Assembly: GCA_029959085.1 (NCBI GenBank)
Contig: JARWIR010000001.1
Coordinates: 67,580,899 to 67,644,898, forward strand
Direction of reading: 5' to 3'
DNA from: Nemophila menziesii
Lineage: Eukaryota > Streptophyta > Magnoliopsida > Boraginales > Hydrophyllaceae
DNA: 64,000 bases
Part shown: one piece after another, positions 30,508 to 42,360 of the stretch
Numbering within the stretch: the first letter of the stretch is position 1
How the letters are laid out: each line of letters starts with the position of its first letter
Translations under genes and position numbers: made by a program
Notes under the pieces: generated by a model
What the model saw: only the letters and a program-made list of their open reading frames with translations
Databases searched by the model: none
What the model was told of the DNA's origin: nothing

Positions 30508-33036
30508 TCTATTCAGCTTCAAGGAGGTACATGACCTCCCCAGGATGTGGATCCACCATGCGATTAGTATCTCGCCTCCATGATAGATTTTCAGACGATG
30601 ACCATTCACCATAAAGGTGCGGTGTTCAGTTGGATGTTCAATCTCTATAGCTCCATGAGGCGTAACTTTGGTCACAATGTAAGGACCAGACCACTTCGAT
30701 CTCAACTCTCCCAGATATTTGCTGAACTTGGAGTTGTATTTTAGGACCCTCTGTCCCACTTCGAATGTCTTTGCACGGATACGATTATCATGCCACCTCT
30801 TCGTGTTTTCTTTGTAAAGTTTCGCGTTTTCATAGGCATGTAATCGAAACTCATCAAGTTCATTTAGCTTCATCATACGATTCTCACCAGACAAAGTAGG
30901 ATCTAAATTCAACTGCGCAATAGCCCAGTATGCACCTAATTCAAGTTCAAGAGGCAAGTGACAAGCCTTACCAAAAACCATACGATACGGAGATGCACCA
31001 GACCAATCTTTCCGTGTGGGACCAACAGTCTTTTCCAGAATAGATTTTACCTCTCGATTAGAGACCTCAGCTTGACCATCGGCTTGTGGATGATATGCGG
31101 TAGATACACGATGTCTCACACCATACTTCTCTAGAACTATCTTCAGATATTTGTTCACAAAATGTGAACCTCCATCACTGATAATAACTCGAGGTGTCCC
31201 ATGTCTAGTGAAGATGTGTGATTTTAAGAATTTAATCACTACTCGCGAATCATTAGTTGGTAGAGCTACAGCCTCTACGCATTTAGACACGTAATTAACA
31301 GCTAGTAGGATGTAAAGATTCCCATTAGATGGTACAAAAGGACCCATGAAATCAATACCCCATACATCAAATATCTCAACTTCAAGAACATTATTATGTG
31401 GCATCTCATCCCTCTTGGATATATTTCCAGTAAACTGGCATCTATGACACTTCTGAACATATTCATGACAATCCTTATGTAAAGTAGGCCAATAAAAACC
31501 AGATTGTAGTACCTTAGAAGCTGTGCAGTCACCCTTGAAGTGTCCTCTGTATGGAGAATCATGACAACTCGCAATCACCGCCCAAACATCTTTCTCAGTT
31601 ATGCATCTTCTCACCATTTGATCACTGCACACTTTGTAGAGGAAAGGATCCTCCCAAAAGAACTGTTTAGCGCGATGAATCAATCTTTTCTTGTCTTGTG
31701 ATGTGGCTCCTTGAGGAAAGTTACCACTCACAATAAGATTTGCAATGTCAGCATACCACGGAGTACCATCATGTATAACAAATAAACTCTCATCAGGGAA
31801 CTCTTCTCGAACCAACTCAGGATCACAATTAAGCTCTGAACCTTCAAGACGTGACAAATGATCTGCAACCTGATTTTCACAACCCTTTCTATCTCGGATT
31901 TCTAAGTCAAACTCTTGTAACAATAACACCCATCTCATTAAGCGCGGCTTAGCATCTTTCTTTTCCATATGGTATCTAATTGCAGAATGATCAGTAAAAA
32001 CAACAACTTTCGCCCCAAGAAGATAGGAACGAAATTTGTCGAATGCATATACTACAGCTAGTAACTCCTTCTCAGTTACGGTATAATTCACTTGAGCACT
32101 TGTAAAGACCTTACTAGCGTAGTAGATGGAATAAAATACCTTATCTTTTTGTTGTCCCAGAACGGCACCCATAGCAAGATCACTAGCATCACACATAACT
32201 TCAAACGGAATCTTCCAATCAGGCGGTAATACAATAGGTGCAGAAATAAGCTTCTCCTTAATCTTTTGAAAGGCCACCATGCAAGCTTCATCAAAAAGGA
32301 ATTTGGCATCCTTTTCAAGTAAGTTACACAATGGCTTAGAGATCTTGTAGAAGTCCTTGATGAAACGTCGGTAAAAACCAGCATGACCTAAGAAACTTCT
32401 TACCCCTTTAACAGAAATCGGAGGGGGGAGAGTTTTAATTACCTCAATCTTTGCGCGATCAACTTCCAAACCCGAACTCGAAACCTTGTGTCCCAACACT
32501 ATACCTTCACGAACCATAAAATTACATTTTTCCCATTTCAAAACCAAGTCAGTTTCCTTGCATCTAACCAACACCTTCTCCAAATTCCGCAAACACTCAT
32601 CAAAGTTATCACCAAACACAGATAAGTCATCCATAAATACCTCAAGGAAATCATCGATCATGTCCCAGAAAATCGCTATCATACATCTTTGAAAAGTAGC
32701 AGGTGCATTACATAATCCGAATGGCATCCTTCGAAAGGAAAAGGTACCAAAAGGGCATGTAAAAGTGGTCTTGTGTTGGTCTTTTGGATCTACATAAATT
32801 TGATTGTATCCTGAATACCCATCCAAAAAACAATAATATTCTCTACCATCTAGCTTGTCTAACATCTGATCAATAAATGGAAGAGGGAAGTGATCTTTTC
32901 TGGTGGCCTTGTTCAACTTACGGTAGTCCATACACACTCTCCAACCAACAACCGTCCTTGAGGGTATGGCTTCATTCTGTTCATTCAAGATGGTAGTAAT
33001 ACCACCTTTCTTTGGTACGCATTGAACTGGACTCAC
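30496..33036 (-). CDS. pol: Pol: reverse transcriptase, RNase H, integrase (element F)
   Basis: 846 open codons, starting inside RT because of an upstream frameshift. [12 protein letters not shown] near residue 70 and the catalytic FMDDLSVFG near 140. RNase [32 protein letters not shown] and FTDHSAI. Integrase: HHCC zinc finger (HDSPYRGHF to CHRCQF), then DDE residues in [16 protein letters not shown] and AEVSNREV, and the C-terminal [15 protein letters not shown]. An in-frame loss of about 18 residues after RKDWS (near 31000) removes part of the INT core found in H. A one-base loss near 30574 changes the last residues. It would copy RNA to cDNA and integrate it if intact. Confidence 0.93.
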   Translation of the reverse strand: MSPVQCVPKKGGITTILNEQNEAIPSRTVVGWRVCMDYRKLNKATRKDHFPLPFIDQMLDKLDGREYYCFLDGYSGYNQIYVDPKDQHKTTFTCPFGTFSFRRMPFGLCNAPATFQRCMIAIFWDMIDDFLEVFMDDLSVFGDNFDECLRNLEKVLVRCKETDLVLKWEKCNFMVREGIVLGHKVSSSGLEVDRAKIEVIKTLPPPISVKGVRSFLGHAGFYRRFIKDFYKISKPLCNLLEKDAKFLFDEACMVAFQKIKEKLISAPIVLPPDWKIPFEVMCDASDLAMGAVLGQQKDKVFYSIYYASKVFTSAQVNYTVTEKELLAVVYAFDKFRSYLLGAKVVVFTDHSAIRYHMEKKDAKPRLMRWVLLLQEFDLEIRDRKGCENQVADHLSRLEGSELNCDPELVREEFPDESLFVIHDGTPWYADIANLIVSGNFPQGATSQDKKRLIHRAKQFFWEDPFLYKVCSDQMVRRCITEKDVWAVIASCHDSPYRGHFKGDCTASKVLQSGFYWPTLHKDCHEYVQKCHRCQFTGNISKRDEMPHNNVLEVEIFDVWGIDFMGPFVPSNGNLYILLAVNYVSKCVEAVALPTNDSRVVIKFLKSHIFTRHGTPRVIISDGGSHFVNKYLKIVLEKYGVRHRVSTAYHPQADGQAEVSNREVKSILEKTVGPTRKDWSGASPYRMVFGKACHLPLELELGAYWAIAQLNLDPTLSGENRMMKLNELDEFRLHAYENAKLYKENTKRWHDNRIRAKTFEVGQRVLKYNSKFSKYLGELRSKWSGPYIVTKVTPHGAIEIEHPTEHRTFMVNGHRLKIYHGGEILIAWWIHILGRSCTSLKLNRCER

Positions 33037-33046
33037 CCATTCACTG

Positions 33047-34324
33047 CTAGCGATAGATGATTCCTGCGTCTAGCAACTTGATAACCTCTTTCTTCACTAC
33101 TTCCTTCATAGCTGGCATCAATCTTCTTTGTCCTTCAATCGAGCGCGCATTTTCATCGTCTAGAATGATCTTGTGTTGGCAATAGGAAGGACTAATACCT
33201 TTGATGTCAGAAATAGTCCAACCAATTGCCTCCTTGTTAGCTCGTAGGATGCGCAACAATTTTTCTTCTTGAAGACCTGTTAAAGTAGCTGAAACAATAA
33301 CAGGCAGAGTTTTGTTAGTACCTAAATACGCATACCTCAGGTGTGTCGGAAGCGGCTTTTCTTCTAATTTAGGGGGAGCTTCGATAGATGGTTTACTTTT
33401 GAGAATTATCTCCCCCGGTTCTCGGACAGGTTCATAAGTGAGACGCTTCTGCTTTGGATATCCAGAGTTGAGAGCTGCCACTGTTTCGGCTAACTCTTCT
33501 ATTGGCCTTGGTAAGTCAAGTGTTAGGGCAGCTTGCAAGATATCACCGAAGTTCATGTATTCCCATACTTCTCGTGTGGCTAAATCAATTACGTCCAATT
33601 GGAAACAATCCTCTCTCAAATCTGGAAACTTCATTGCCCTAAACACGTTGAACTTTACCTCCTCGTCTTGAATTCGCATTGTCAATTCTCCGTTTTCTAC
33701 ATCAATAAAAGTACGCCCCGTGGCTAGGAATGGTCGTCCCAAGATGATGGGGACATTCCTATCCGCTTCGTATTCAAGAATAACAAAATCGACAGGAAAA
33801 ATTAAAGTACCTGCCTTGACGAGGACATCTTCTATGCGTCCCTCTGGATGTACGAGGGATCTGTCAGCCATTTGTAAGACCATGGATGTCGGTCTTGCTT
33901 CTCCTATCTTCAACATCTCGAAAATTGATTTGGGCATGAGATTGATACTCGCTCCCAAATCACACAAAGCCTTACCTTGCCACTCATTGCCAATGGAAAT
34001 AGGAATTGTAAAACTCCCAGGACCAAGTAGTTTTGGTGGAAATATGCTTTGGCATATGGCACTACATTCTTCAGGCAACCCTATCATCTCATTCTCAAGG
34101 TGTGGTCTTTTGTTGGCGATGGCTCTTTTCAGGAATTTGACATATTTCAGCACATCCCTAATAGCATCTAAGAATGGAATGTTAATATTAAGACCATGTA
34201 CCACATTCAGGATTTTCTGATAGTCAGCCATATCGCCTTTCTTCTGAACTCTTGAGGGAAAAGGTGAAGGAGGACGGGTTACTGTAGTATCTGTATTCTT
34301 TGGCTTTTCCGGAATCTTCCCCAC
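33047..34324 (-). CDS. Protease and RT N-terminal region (element F)
   Basis: 425 codons: [11 protein letters not shown] linker, aspartic protease with [16 protein letters not shown] (near residue 118) and [12 protein letters not shown], a linker, then the start of RT to LLDAGIIYR. The frame breaks at about 33048, where about five bases present in H are missing before the [13 protein letters not shown] segment of the pol ORF. Upstream it is also out of frame with gag (near 34345). Confidence 0.92.
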   Translation of the reverse strand: MGKIPEKPKNTDTTVTRPPSPFPSRVQKKGDMADYQKILNVVHGLNINIPFLDAIRDVLKYVKFLKRAIANKRPHLENEMIGLPEECSAICQSIFPPKLLGPGSFTIPISIGNEWQGKALCDLGASINLMPKSIFEMLKIGEARPTSMVLQMADRSLVHPEGRIEDVLVKAGTLIFPVDFVILEYEADRNVPIILGRPFLATGRTFIDVENGELTMRIQDEEVKFNVFRAMKFPDLREDCFQLDVIDLATREVWEYMNFGDILQAALTLDLPRPIEELAETVAALNSGYPKQKRLTYEPVREPGEIILKSKPSIEAPPKLEEKPLPTHLRYAYLGTNKTLPVIVSATLTGLQEEKLLRILRANKEAIGWTISDIKGISPSYCQHKIILDDENARSIEGQRRLMPAMKEVVKKEVIKLLDAGIIYR

Positions 34325-34340
34325 TTCTACTACTTCAGGT

Positions 34341-35933
34341 TCATCTTCTTTCTCCGTTCTTTACCGGTTTTTCCTTCACAGTTGTTTCTTTTTCTTTCAT
34401 CACGGGAAAAGGAGGTGGTGGGAGATTCTTACCACTTCTAAGTGTCACTGCATTACAATCTTCTCTTTGTTTGGGTTCTTCAGTATCACTCGGTAGTTGT
34501 CCTTGTGGACGTTGATTCAATTGCTTTGCCATCTGCGCCATCTGAGTTTCCATCAATTTAAGTGTTGCGGCTGTAGTTCGTTGAATTGTGATTAGTGTTG
34601 TCAAGGTTTGCTGCACATCTAATGCACCTTCTTGAGGTTGAGCAGGTAGAGCTTTTTGGTTCATGGTTTCGGTATAAGCATCTTGAGGAGGTTGTCTCTG
34701 AGCTTGATTTCCGTATGCTTGTCCACCTTGGTAGTTGTTCTGAGGTCTTGGTTGAAAGTTGCTTCCTTGGGGACGTGGTTGATATGCATAAGTTGGATTA
34801 GTAGCCCCATTTGGATTCGAATATTGGAAACCCGGATGGTTTCGATTCGGTTGATAGCCTTGACCACTTGAATTATAATTTCCTCGGTTAGAAACGAACA
34901 TTACGGATTCTGGATTGTTTTGACAGGTCTCCCAATCATGATCTTGTGTACCGCAGTTAGAACATCCATAAACTTCTTTTGTAACATTAACATCTGCTCT
35001 TCTACCAGTAACACCTTTTGTAACAGCTAGAGTAAGCTGTTTCAGTTGTTGTTCGAGTTTGTTTTCCATTGCGATGAATTTTTCTTCAATCAGTGCAATA
35101 TTTCCACCTCGAACAGGTGTTCTTACGGTGTTCCAACCTAGTTCATTCGTTACATTTCTATTCAAAATAATCTTAGCATGGACAGGTTGTACCCGTAGAA
35201 ATGCACCACCACAAAGTAAGTCTAGATCCTTTCTTGAAGAGCCATCAAGTCCTCGGTAAAATATCTTCATCTGTTTAATTTCTGTGAGGCCATGATCAGG
35301 GACTCTTCTTAAGCAAATCTGAAATCTCTTCCAACTTCTACCCAAAGTCTCGTCTTCCTCTTGTTTGAATGACGTTATTTCAACTTACGCATCTAATCTC
35401 ATATTCGTTGGGTAGTATCTATCGAAGAACGCGGTTTGTAATGCGTCCTATGTTGTAATTGTTCCGGGTTCTTGAGAATCATGCCACTCACTTGCTCCAT
35501 CAATAACCAAGTATATAAACTTAGCAAAATACATTTGCTCTTTAGTTACTCCTTGCGTAATATAAGAATCGCAAATTTGCATGAACTTCTGTACAACACG
35601 GATTGGATCTTCGCTAGGTGCCCCTCGGAAATTGCCATAACTTTGAAACAGAGATAACATACCAGGATCGGATCTGAATCTCTCGACATTAATATTTGCA
35701 GGGCCAATTCCGAGGGCAGGAGCTCGAAACGGAGCTTCTTCAGTGCCATTGATGAACCACGAATCATTGTTTTGAGCTGGGGGAGCAGGAGGAGGGTTGA
35801 GTTGTTGATTTCCAGCCATTTTTTCTCTTGCTAATTGCTCCTCTAACTCTTTTGCTTTAGCTTCTCTCTTTCTTTTATTTGCTTCTCGAACTAGGTTTTT
35901 GGGATTTGCAAGAATCACGATATCTTCACGCAT
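34341..35933 (-). pseudogene. gag: gag of element F, two frames
   Basis: 35448-35933 encodes the start (charged helix, then RSDPGMLSLFQSYGNF and KFMQICDSYITQG); 34341-35345 encodes the rest, including the knuckle CSNCGTQDHDWETC (CX2CX4HX4C) and the Gln/Asn/Pro-rich tail. A frameshift or stop around 35350-35450 separates them. H shows the same protein in one frame (56260-57732). Confidence 0.9.
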
Positions 35934-36053
35934 AAACCAAAACCTGTAAACCTGAGAAAGAAAGACAACCCAAAGCGTAAAACTGAAAATAAAACTAAAT
36001 CTAAACTAACAATTAAACTACTAAAAGACTAACACCGGGGTCACACGCTACCG

Positions 36054-36071
36054 TCCCCGGCAGCGGAGCCA
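36054..36071 (-). other. Primer binding site, element F
   Basis: TGGCTCCGCTGCCGGGGA in element sense, two changes from the tRNA-Asp PBS, six bases from the 5' LTR. Confidence 0.92.
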
Positions 36072-36077
36072 AAAACT

Positions 36078-37845
36078 TGGTGGGTCCTGGTGTGTTTATA
36101 AAATAAAGTGCGAAAATAAAGGAACCACTTAACCGCAAGTGTACGGTTGTCCAAGTAATATTCGATAAATCGAGTTCGTTCGCAGGGACTGATTAGGCAC
36201 AACTCAGGTATTAATCGAAAAGTAAGAATAATTGCTTAACAGAAAAATAAAGTAAAGATTTTGTTTGGTTTTTATAAATTAAAAGATGCAATAAAATAAA
36301 TTACGGAATTAAAAGAAAGCAAATAAAAGAGACTTGAAACTTCAGATGAGAAGGAGTACTTGATCATTGCAAGGGTTTCTCCTAACCTATCTAATTTATG
36401 TTTCTGTTTAAAGGCTAAACCGGTATTATTGTGCTAGTCGGGACTCTAATATCTCCTAGCCCCCGTCAGGGTGGACCTAACAGCTATCCTACGGTATTAC
36501 AACCCCCGTCAGGGTGAATATAAGCTACTTTCAGATGAATAATAATTTACCTCATTGGCTGCATGGTTAGTTAAGCCTGTCAAGGTCAATAACGGATACT
36601 ATACGTCTATTACCTAAGTCTGTAATTAAACCCCCCCCCCCTCAAGGTGATCCATACGCCACTATATGGAATAGCCTAATTACTATGATCTAAGTTTGAT
36701 TCATGACTACAAAATTAGTGATTAAAACAAGATAATAGTCAACACAAAATACCTAGTCTAATTTAAACCATTAAATCCCAAATTCAGAAAACATAAATTA
36801 AACAGAATTAAGTTCAACCCATATAGCGATTCTCGAGTACTAAAGAAATTAGTTCATAACGGAATGGAAAACTAAAATTAAAATAAATGAATTCATAGTT
36901 TCGAATTACAGAAAGAAAATAAAGAACCTAAAGGTTAAGATGACTGATGATGGAAGAACAGGACTCCTCCAGCACTAGCTTCTCCTTGCCTTCTTGCTCT
37001 GACTTGAAATCCTTAAGCCTCTTGTGTAATTCTCTGAAGTGTATGAAAGTAGGAGGTTAAGGGGTGTATTTATAGGTGTTAGAGGACCCTAGGTCGAATT
37101 TACTTGGAGTGGAAGACAAGTTAAGAACTCTTAAATTCGTAACCCTAAATTCTAGGAAAGGTAGGATTTTGATGCTGATTTGATTTGGTCATATCTTTTT
37201 CAATACTTATCCGTTTGAGAAGTTCCAATATATGAAACTGCCTGTCTTGGAAAGAGATTTCTATTGGTGTAGACCACTTGTCCAGATTCCTAGCCAATCG
37301 TAAGTTATGAATTAATCTTTAAAACGTGGCTGGAATTTCAGATTCATAAGGCAGCTTTATCTTTTCCTTCTTTACATATATCTTTCTTAAATCTTCTTAT
37401 TTCCATGTAAATCTTCTTTCCTTTAAATTTATTTTGACTTGATCTCTAAGTAATTACCATTTATCTTTTAAAGCTTCACATTAAATAAATAATTAAACCG
37501 CACATGCTTAAAAAGAATAATAAATCAAGAAATATAAATAGGAAAGTGTACTCTAAAAATAGAAACTCGAGTAAAAATCATTTCCTAACACTCTAAAATA
37601 CACTAAGACTTTATTCTCACTTCTTCTCCTTGGATTGGTCTTTCATGAAATTCAAGAACCTATTAACTTTGCATTAAAAATAGTCAAATTTACGCACAAA
37701 AGCTCAGATTCTGCAAATAGTTAATTTCCAAGGGGAGATAATGCAATATGATCAAATAAGCCTAAAAGTCTATCAAATAAGTCATTTATTCACCTAAAAG
37801 GATGTCTCCAAGGGGCTAATAATTAGAACAAATCGGGAGACATCA
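36078..37845 (-). repeat. 5' LTR of element F
   Basis: 1768 bp, near-identical to 25925-27690. TATA motif on the minus strand at 37066-37075. A C11 tract (36631-36641) sits where the 3' LTR has CCCCCCGTC. Confidence 0.95.
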
Positions 37846-37850
37846 ACTAG

Positions 37851-38467
37851 CCAATAATGTGTTTCTTCTGATAAGAGGGTGTATTTATGGGGTATAGGAA
37901 ACCCTAAAATGTTTCTTGGAGTAGAATATAAGTATTGGACTCCTAGCCCAACTCAAATTCGTAACCCTAAAATATAGAAAATGTAAGATTCTGGTGACGT
38001 TTTGTTTTGGCCGTAACTCCTTCAATACTCATCCTTTTGACGCGTTCCAATAGTCTAAACTGATCGTCTCAGAAAGCTCTATAACTTTGATTCAGACATT
38101 CTTCCAAATTACTAGATAATCTTGAATTATGATCACATTTATGTTCGTAGCTGCTGGAATTCAGATTTATTTGGCAACTTTATCTTTTCCTTTTTCATAT
38201 TTCTATCATTTATCTCCAATTTCCATGTTTATCTTCTTTCCCTTATCTCTTAGAATTAACTTGACGTCCGATTAATTACCATATATCTTTAAAGCTTCAC
38301 AATTAACAAACAATTAAACCCATATGCTCTAAAAATAATAAATAATTAAATTAAGACACAAAATAGGAAAGTGTACTAAATCATGAGAAAATCGACCTAT
38401 AACCTAATAAATACACTTAAAATGATGTCTCAATTAATATGAAATCATCACAAATGTGGAGACAATA
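37851..38467 (-). repeat. 3' LTR of E, part next to its internal region
   Basis: Continues the LTR cut at 25924 (CCAATAATGTGTTTCTTC follows ACTAG, as at 44540). It ends GTGGAGACAATA, a decayed form of GGGAGACATCA. Confidence 0.9.
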
Positions 38468-38503
38468 AGACCCTCAACTCAAAGTTGTATCGTCCCGATA
38501 CAA
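38468..38503 (-). other. Polypurine tract and GGGAC-loop hairpin, element E
   Basis: PPT TTGAGTTGAGGGTCT in element sense. Hairpin 38485-38503 has a perfect stem TTGTATC/GATACAA and loop GGGAC. Confidence 0.85.
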
Positions 38504-39937
38504 TAAAAATAAAGAACAATAGGGTAGTCAAATAATAAACAGAGAAGAAGAAGTAGGAGGAGAATAAGAATAGAACACAATGAATGAAACTAGAGCAAAA
38601 TATCTAAAAAGTCTCATGTAGTAATGCTAAAGAAATAATGCACACGTAAGCTTAATATACACATAATCAACAATCTATAAATTCAAGTCCAGATTAACTT
38701 TGCAATGCCAGAAGGAGAGGTCTCAACTCAGTTCATGCTAATGGCTATAGGTTGTTCATAGGTCCTAGTATAGTATCCAATGGTTCACCTACCTACACCC
38801 TAATAGCTCAATTGTTTCTCCATCAAGTAGTTAGAAATCCTAAGGTCTTTATGGTTATAACGGGAATTAGGGACGGTGTGATATATTTAGATAATGAAAA
38901 GGTAGCTTTTGGCTATCTCCTCACATTCCATCAACGAATCGCCCTACAGCTTGAGTTTTTCACTCGAAGATGTTCTCACTCAAGCTAGTTTTTTAATGCC
39001 CTTGATGTGAATCCCCAATAATCCCAAGTAAAACCTTTTTCATGATGATATACAAAATTCTACTTTGCCGGTCCAAATATATATTCACTCTCTTTTTGAT
39101 GTTGAGATATCACGCTATTTTCTTTTACATATTTTTTTTCTTTTCAATTCATGCTTTTCTGATTTTTTTCATTTACTATTACCCCGGCAAAGGGTTACAA
39201 TAATAACTTTTTCATCATCAATAAATTCACAATTACAATTTCCCAAACCCAATGCCCCTAATGATGAAACCCACCACCCCAAACTCAAGCTCTAAAAACG
39301 ACTTGTTTCAGGTTTTGCGATTCGAGTGCGGGTCATATGGATAAGTCCTAAAAACTAAGGGGTATGGATTATTATGTGGTTAAATAAAAGGCTTTAGAAA
39401 GGCTCAGAGGGGCTAAGACGGATAAATAATAATATAATCAAATAAAATGGTGAGAAAGCTAAAAGGCTATTCACTTTCTTAACTACCAGATTTTGTTATT
39501 TCTCACTATTAGTTCATAGACAAGAGGGGTTTCAACTAATTTCAAACCTCATGTTCTACACACCAAATAACTCTCCCTAAGTTTCAATATGACTTCTTAG
39601 CATTGCTCATTAACTTTTCTATCTTTTATTTCCTGTTTCCGTACATGCATACTAAACATATTTGTGACATCTTTCAAAAACATACTACTTACTATCATTA
39701 ACTTAATTAAATCATTCTCAATAGATACATTCAACATATTCTATGCCTATTCAAACCCAAAAAATTTAAATTTTATGCAAAAACAAAAAGGAAGATTAGA
39801 ACAACGAATCCCCACCCCCAACTCAAAAGTGAGTCGTGTCCACACGACTCGAAAAAGACTCAAGAAAGAAATAAATCTAAAATTAGCAGAAATATTGCAC
39901 ATAAAGAAATGGTAGAGAAGAAAGAAAACATACTCTT
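38504..39937 (-). other. 3' UTR of element E
   Basis: No gene. It contains the inverted pair CTTTGCCGG (39063-39071) and CCGGCAAAG (39184-39192), polypurine-like motifs on the minus strand near 39275 and 39813, and the perfect post-ORF hairpin GAGTCGTG/CACGACTC (39831-39850). Confidence 0.75.
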
Positions 39938-40690
39938 CGAGGCTATTGCCTCGCATTATCGTTATCCAAGATAGGATTTGCTGGATCTTTCTTTAATTGC
40001 TCAAGGAGTGTTATGATGTGCTTTTTTTCTTCTTTTAAAAGTTGTGTAATTCTTCTCAAAACTTTCATGATCCAAGAATTGTCAATATTGTTACTCATCT
40101 TAAACTCAAGTGTCTCTCCTTCACCCAAAATCACATCAGCTTTCCAAACAAGACACGTGATCATACTAGGATATTTCACATTAAATAAAGACATGGGAGA
40201 GACCAAAAATCGCATCACCTCCTCATAGATCAACTATGCCACATCCTCTTCTTCTCCCCTCAAAATACAATTCAACAAGATAGCGTTTTTTAGAACGTCT
40301 TACCATTAACGTAGACCAACCCAATCTTTCATTAATCTCCAAGAATCTTCTTGTATTCTCCTTTACCAATTTATTCTTCAAATACTTTCTCATAAGCAAA
40401 AGGAAGTTCATGTAATTGTTTCTTCGCAGAAGCTATCAGAGCCCTTGAACTTTTCTCTTTTTCTTTGGGTGTAGGACCTTCGATCTGTAGAGGTTGTGTT
40501 GTTTTCTTCATGAAAGCTGGAACCTTTTTCCCATTGAATCAAACACGGCTAGCTAACCTCTCTTCTCTGACCTGTTTTACTATTTGTGTTGGAACTAGAA
40601 CTTTTCTCACTTGATTTCTTCTCGATAGAACCCAATACCTTGCTTTTCTTCATCTCTCTTACAGTAGATAATGTTTCTCTTCTCTTAGTC
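39938..40690 (-). pseudogene. Accessory ORF, type II (element E), broken
   Basis: Starts at the ATG 40688-40690 after a polypurine-like TTTGAGTTGGGGGTC. The N-terminus is basic (MTKRRETLSTVREMKKSKVLG), shared with B' at 63200, then stops after about 45 codons. Further pieces 40223-40411 and 39943-40233 continue in other frames with LFNVKYPSMITCLVWKADVI and a Lys/Glu/Leu helix, ending at a TAG inside a hairpin (CGAGGC/GCCTCG, 39938-39953). No recognised domain. Confidence 0.55.
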
Positions 40691-41141
40691 ATCTCAATTG
40701 ACCCCCAACTCAAAGATTTAACCACTCTTGAAATTTGAATCTCTTGATTATTGGTTGTACAAGTTTTATTTTGGTTAGGAAAGGTGTTTTGATGATGGTT
40801 CTCTATATGGGTAAGATGGATTCTTGATGGATTGGTATGGATCTAAGAAATTGTTGGAGGAATTTTGAAAATTTAAGCTTTTGATTTTCGGATTCAATGT
40901 CTTTTGGTATGATATGGGTGGTTGAATCTTCCTTGTAATGATGTGGAGAAGGTATTGGATGTGTTTTATGGTGATTGGGTAGTGTTTTGATGTTTGGTGA
41001 AGGTTTGATGAGCTTTAATGGAGTTGGGAGAGGTTTGGGAAGAAAGAGAGGCTTAAGGATTGGAAAATTCGTAAATATAATAGCCTTCCTCTTCTTTATA
41101 ACCTAAAAAACTCGAAATATTTCTCTCTTTAGTAGCGCGGG

Positions 41142-41390
41142 CCGGCATATTGCTGGTGTGGCCGGCATACCGGTGCGCTGTTTTTCTAAAAGTCTCGCTT
41201 CGGCAATAAACCTGATTCGAATACCCGTGGGCACGTGTTTTTGTCTGACCGGCATACCGCTGGTATGGCCGGCATACCTATGCGACAATCTTCACAAATC
41301 TACCTCTCGGCAATAAACCCGACGCTTGAACCCGTGGGCACCCCTTTTTGACCCGCTGGCATACCGGTGGTAGGGGTGGCATACCGGCGA
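41142..41390. repeat. Palindromic doublets, CCGGCATACCGG class, 20-bp spacing (element E)
   Basis: Three doublets begin at 41142/41162, 41249/41269 and about 41357/41377. Each second copy starts 20 bp after the first. The best palindrome is CCGGCATACCGG at 41162-41173. Between doublets lie ACCCGTGGGCACGTGTTTTT-like inverted repeats. Same place as in A and F, with a different dyad sequence and spacing. Confidence 0.85.
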
Positions 41391-41561
41391 GTAGGTCAGA
41401 ATGTGCACAGAAATTTCTTTTACCTCCCTAACTCAATTTATTCAATACCTGAACATCAAAAACACTAATTCCTTTATCAAATATGCAATATCAACTAAAA
41501 ACAACTAAACTAAACATGAATTAGAAACATAAAAACAAAAAACAATTGCGGGTTGTCTCCC

Positions 41562-41611
41562 GTACAGCACTTTTATTTAACGTCTTTTAAAGTTAGACGT
41601 GTTACCTCGGT
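41562..41611 (-). other. Post-pol-type stem-loop, element E
   Basis: In element sense GAGGTAACACGTCTAACTTT, then AAAAGACGTTAAATAAAAG. CGTCT/AGACG pair. It follows the gag tail directly because pol is absent. Confidence 0.6.
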
Positions 41612-41634
41612 CATGTTTGAACATCACCTCCCCA

Positions 41635-42114
41635 CTAACAAGAAAGTTTATTAATATTTGGCATGAGAAATTTGAATCCCTTGCCTTTCACTCCCACGAA
41701 CTCCTCCGATCTATTCTTTATAACCATGGATGATCTCATCCAAGAGTTCTGGGGTGTATGCGCATCTTGTGGTAAATTTATTTTATTTGTAGCATTACAC
41801 TCCTCTGGAAATCCATTCACCTCTTCGGTTTCTAGACTTCGTTTGTTAGAAAGAATGTCCTTCATGAATTTAAGATATTTTGGCATTCTTGTGAGAGCTT
41901 CTAAAAATGGGATGTTGATATTCAACTTGTTCACCATGTCAAGGAACTTCTTAAATTCTTTTTCATTGTTATGCTTTTTGACACGTGATGGGAATGGTGG
42001 AGGACGAAGTGTATTGTTTACCACTAAGCTCTTCTTCTTTTCTGGTGTCTTCTCTGGGACACTCTTTTGTTCAATTACCTCTTCCACCTTCTCTTTAACT
42101 ATTTCTTCAACCAC
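41635..42114 (-). CDS. Gag-PR linker with novel tail (element E)
   Basis: 159 codons. A Glu/Lys-rich start, [34 protein letters not shown] and KYLKFMKDILSNKR, then the tail SWMRSSMVIKNRSEEFVGVKG plus further residues in place of protease. The same tail occurs in A (12266-12625). Confidence 0.7.
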   Translation of the reverse strand: MVEEIVKEKVEEVIEQKSVPEKTPEKKKSLVVNNTLRPPPFPSRVKKHNNEKEFKKFLDMVNKLNINIPFLEALTRMPKYLKFMKDILSNKRSLETEEVNGFPEECNATNKINLPQDAHTPQNSWMRSSMVIKNRSEEFVGVKGKGFKFLMPNINKLSC

Positions 42115-42360
42115 TTTTTCAGGAATAGAGGTTGAATTTGGTTCTACTCTAGGTGGAGGTAATTGTTCTCCACTTCCAAATTCAACTGCATGACAAGCAT
42201 AATCTTCTGGAGCAATAGTATCACTTGGGAGTTGCCCCTTTTGGCCTGTTTTGAAGTGTACTCGCCATGTGTGACAGTGTATGCTCGAGATTCTTGATTA
42301 CCTTGGACTGGGTTTGGAGTCTTCGCTGGCTCATCTTCATATTTTCTTCGACTAGTTTCA

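Larger units (their letters stand above)
25925..37845 (-). mobile_element. Element F: most complete Athila-like retrotransposon
   Basis: 11,921 bp with LTRs of 1766 and 1768 bp that differ at only about 2% by eye, so a young insertion. TSD is ACCAG (25920-25924) against ACTAG (37846-37850). The uninterrupted site in the 5' LTR of E reads AAGGACTAGCC (near 44540), so the left copy has one mutation. Order in element sense: LTR, PBS, gag, PR, RT, RH, INT, palindromic spacer, accessory ORF, 3' UTR, PPT, LTR. Several frameshifts disable it despite its youth. Confidence 0.95.

Noticed and set aside
33438..34220. + strand ORFs of 77-166 codons across the protease of F
   Set aside because: Antisense shadows of the protease frame; the same antisense pattern occurs in H.
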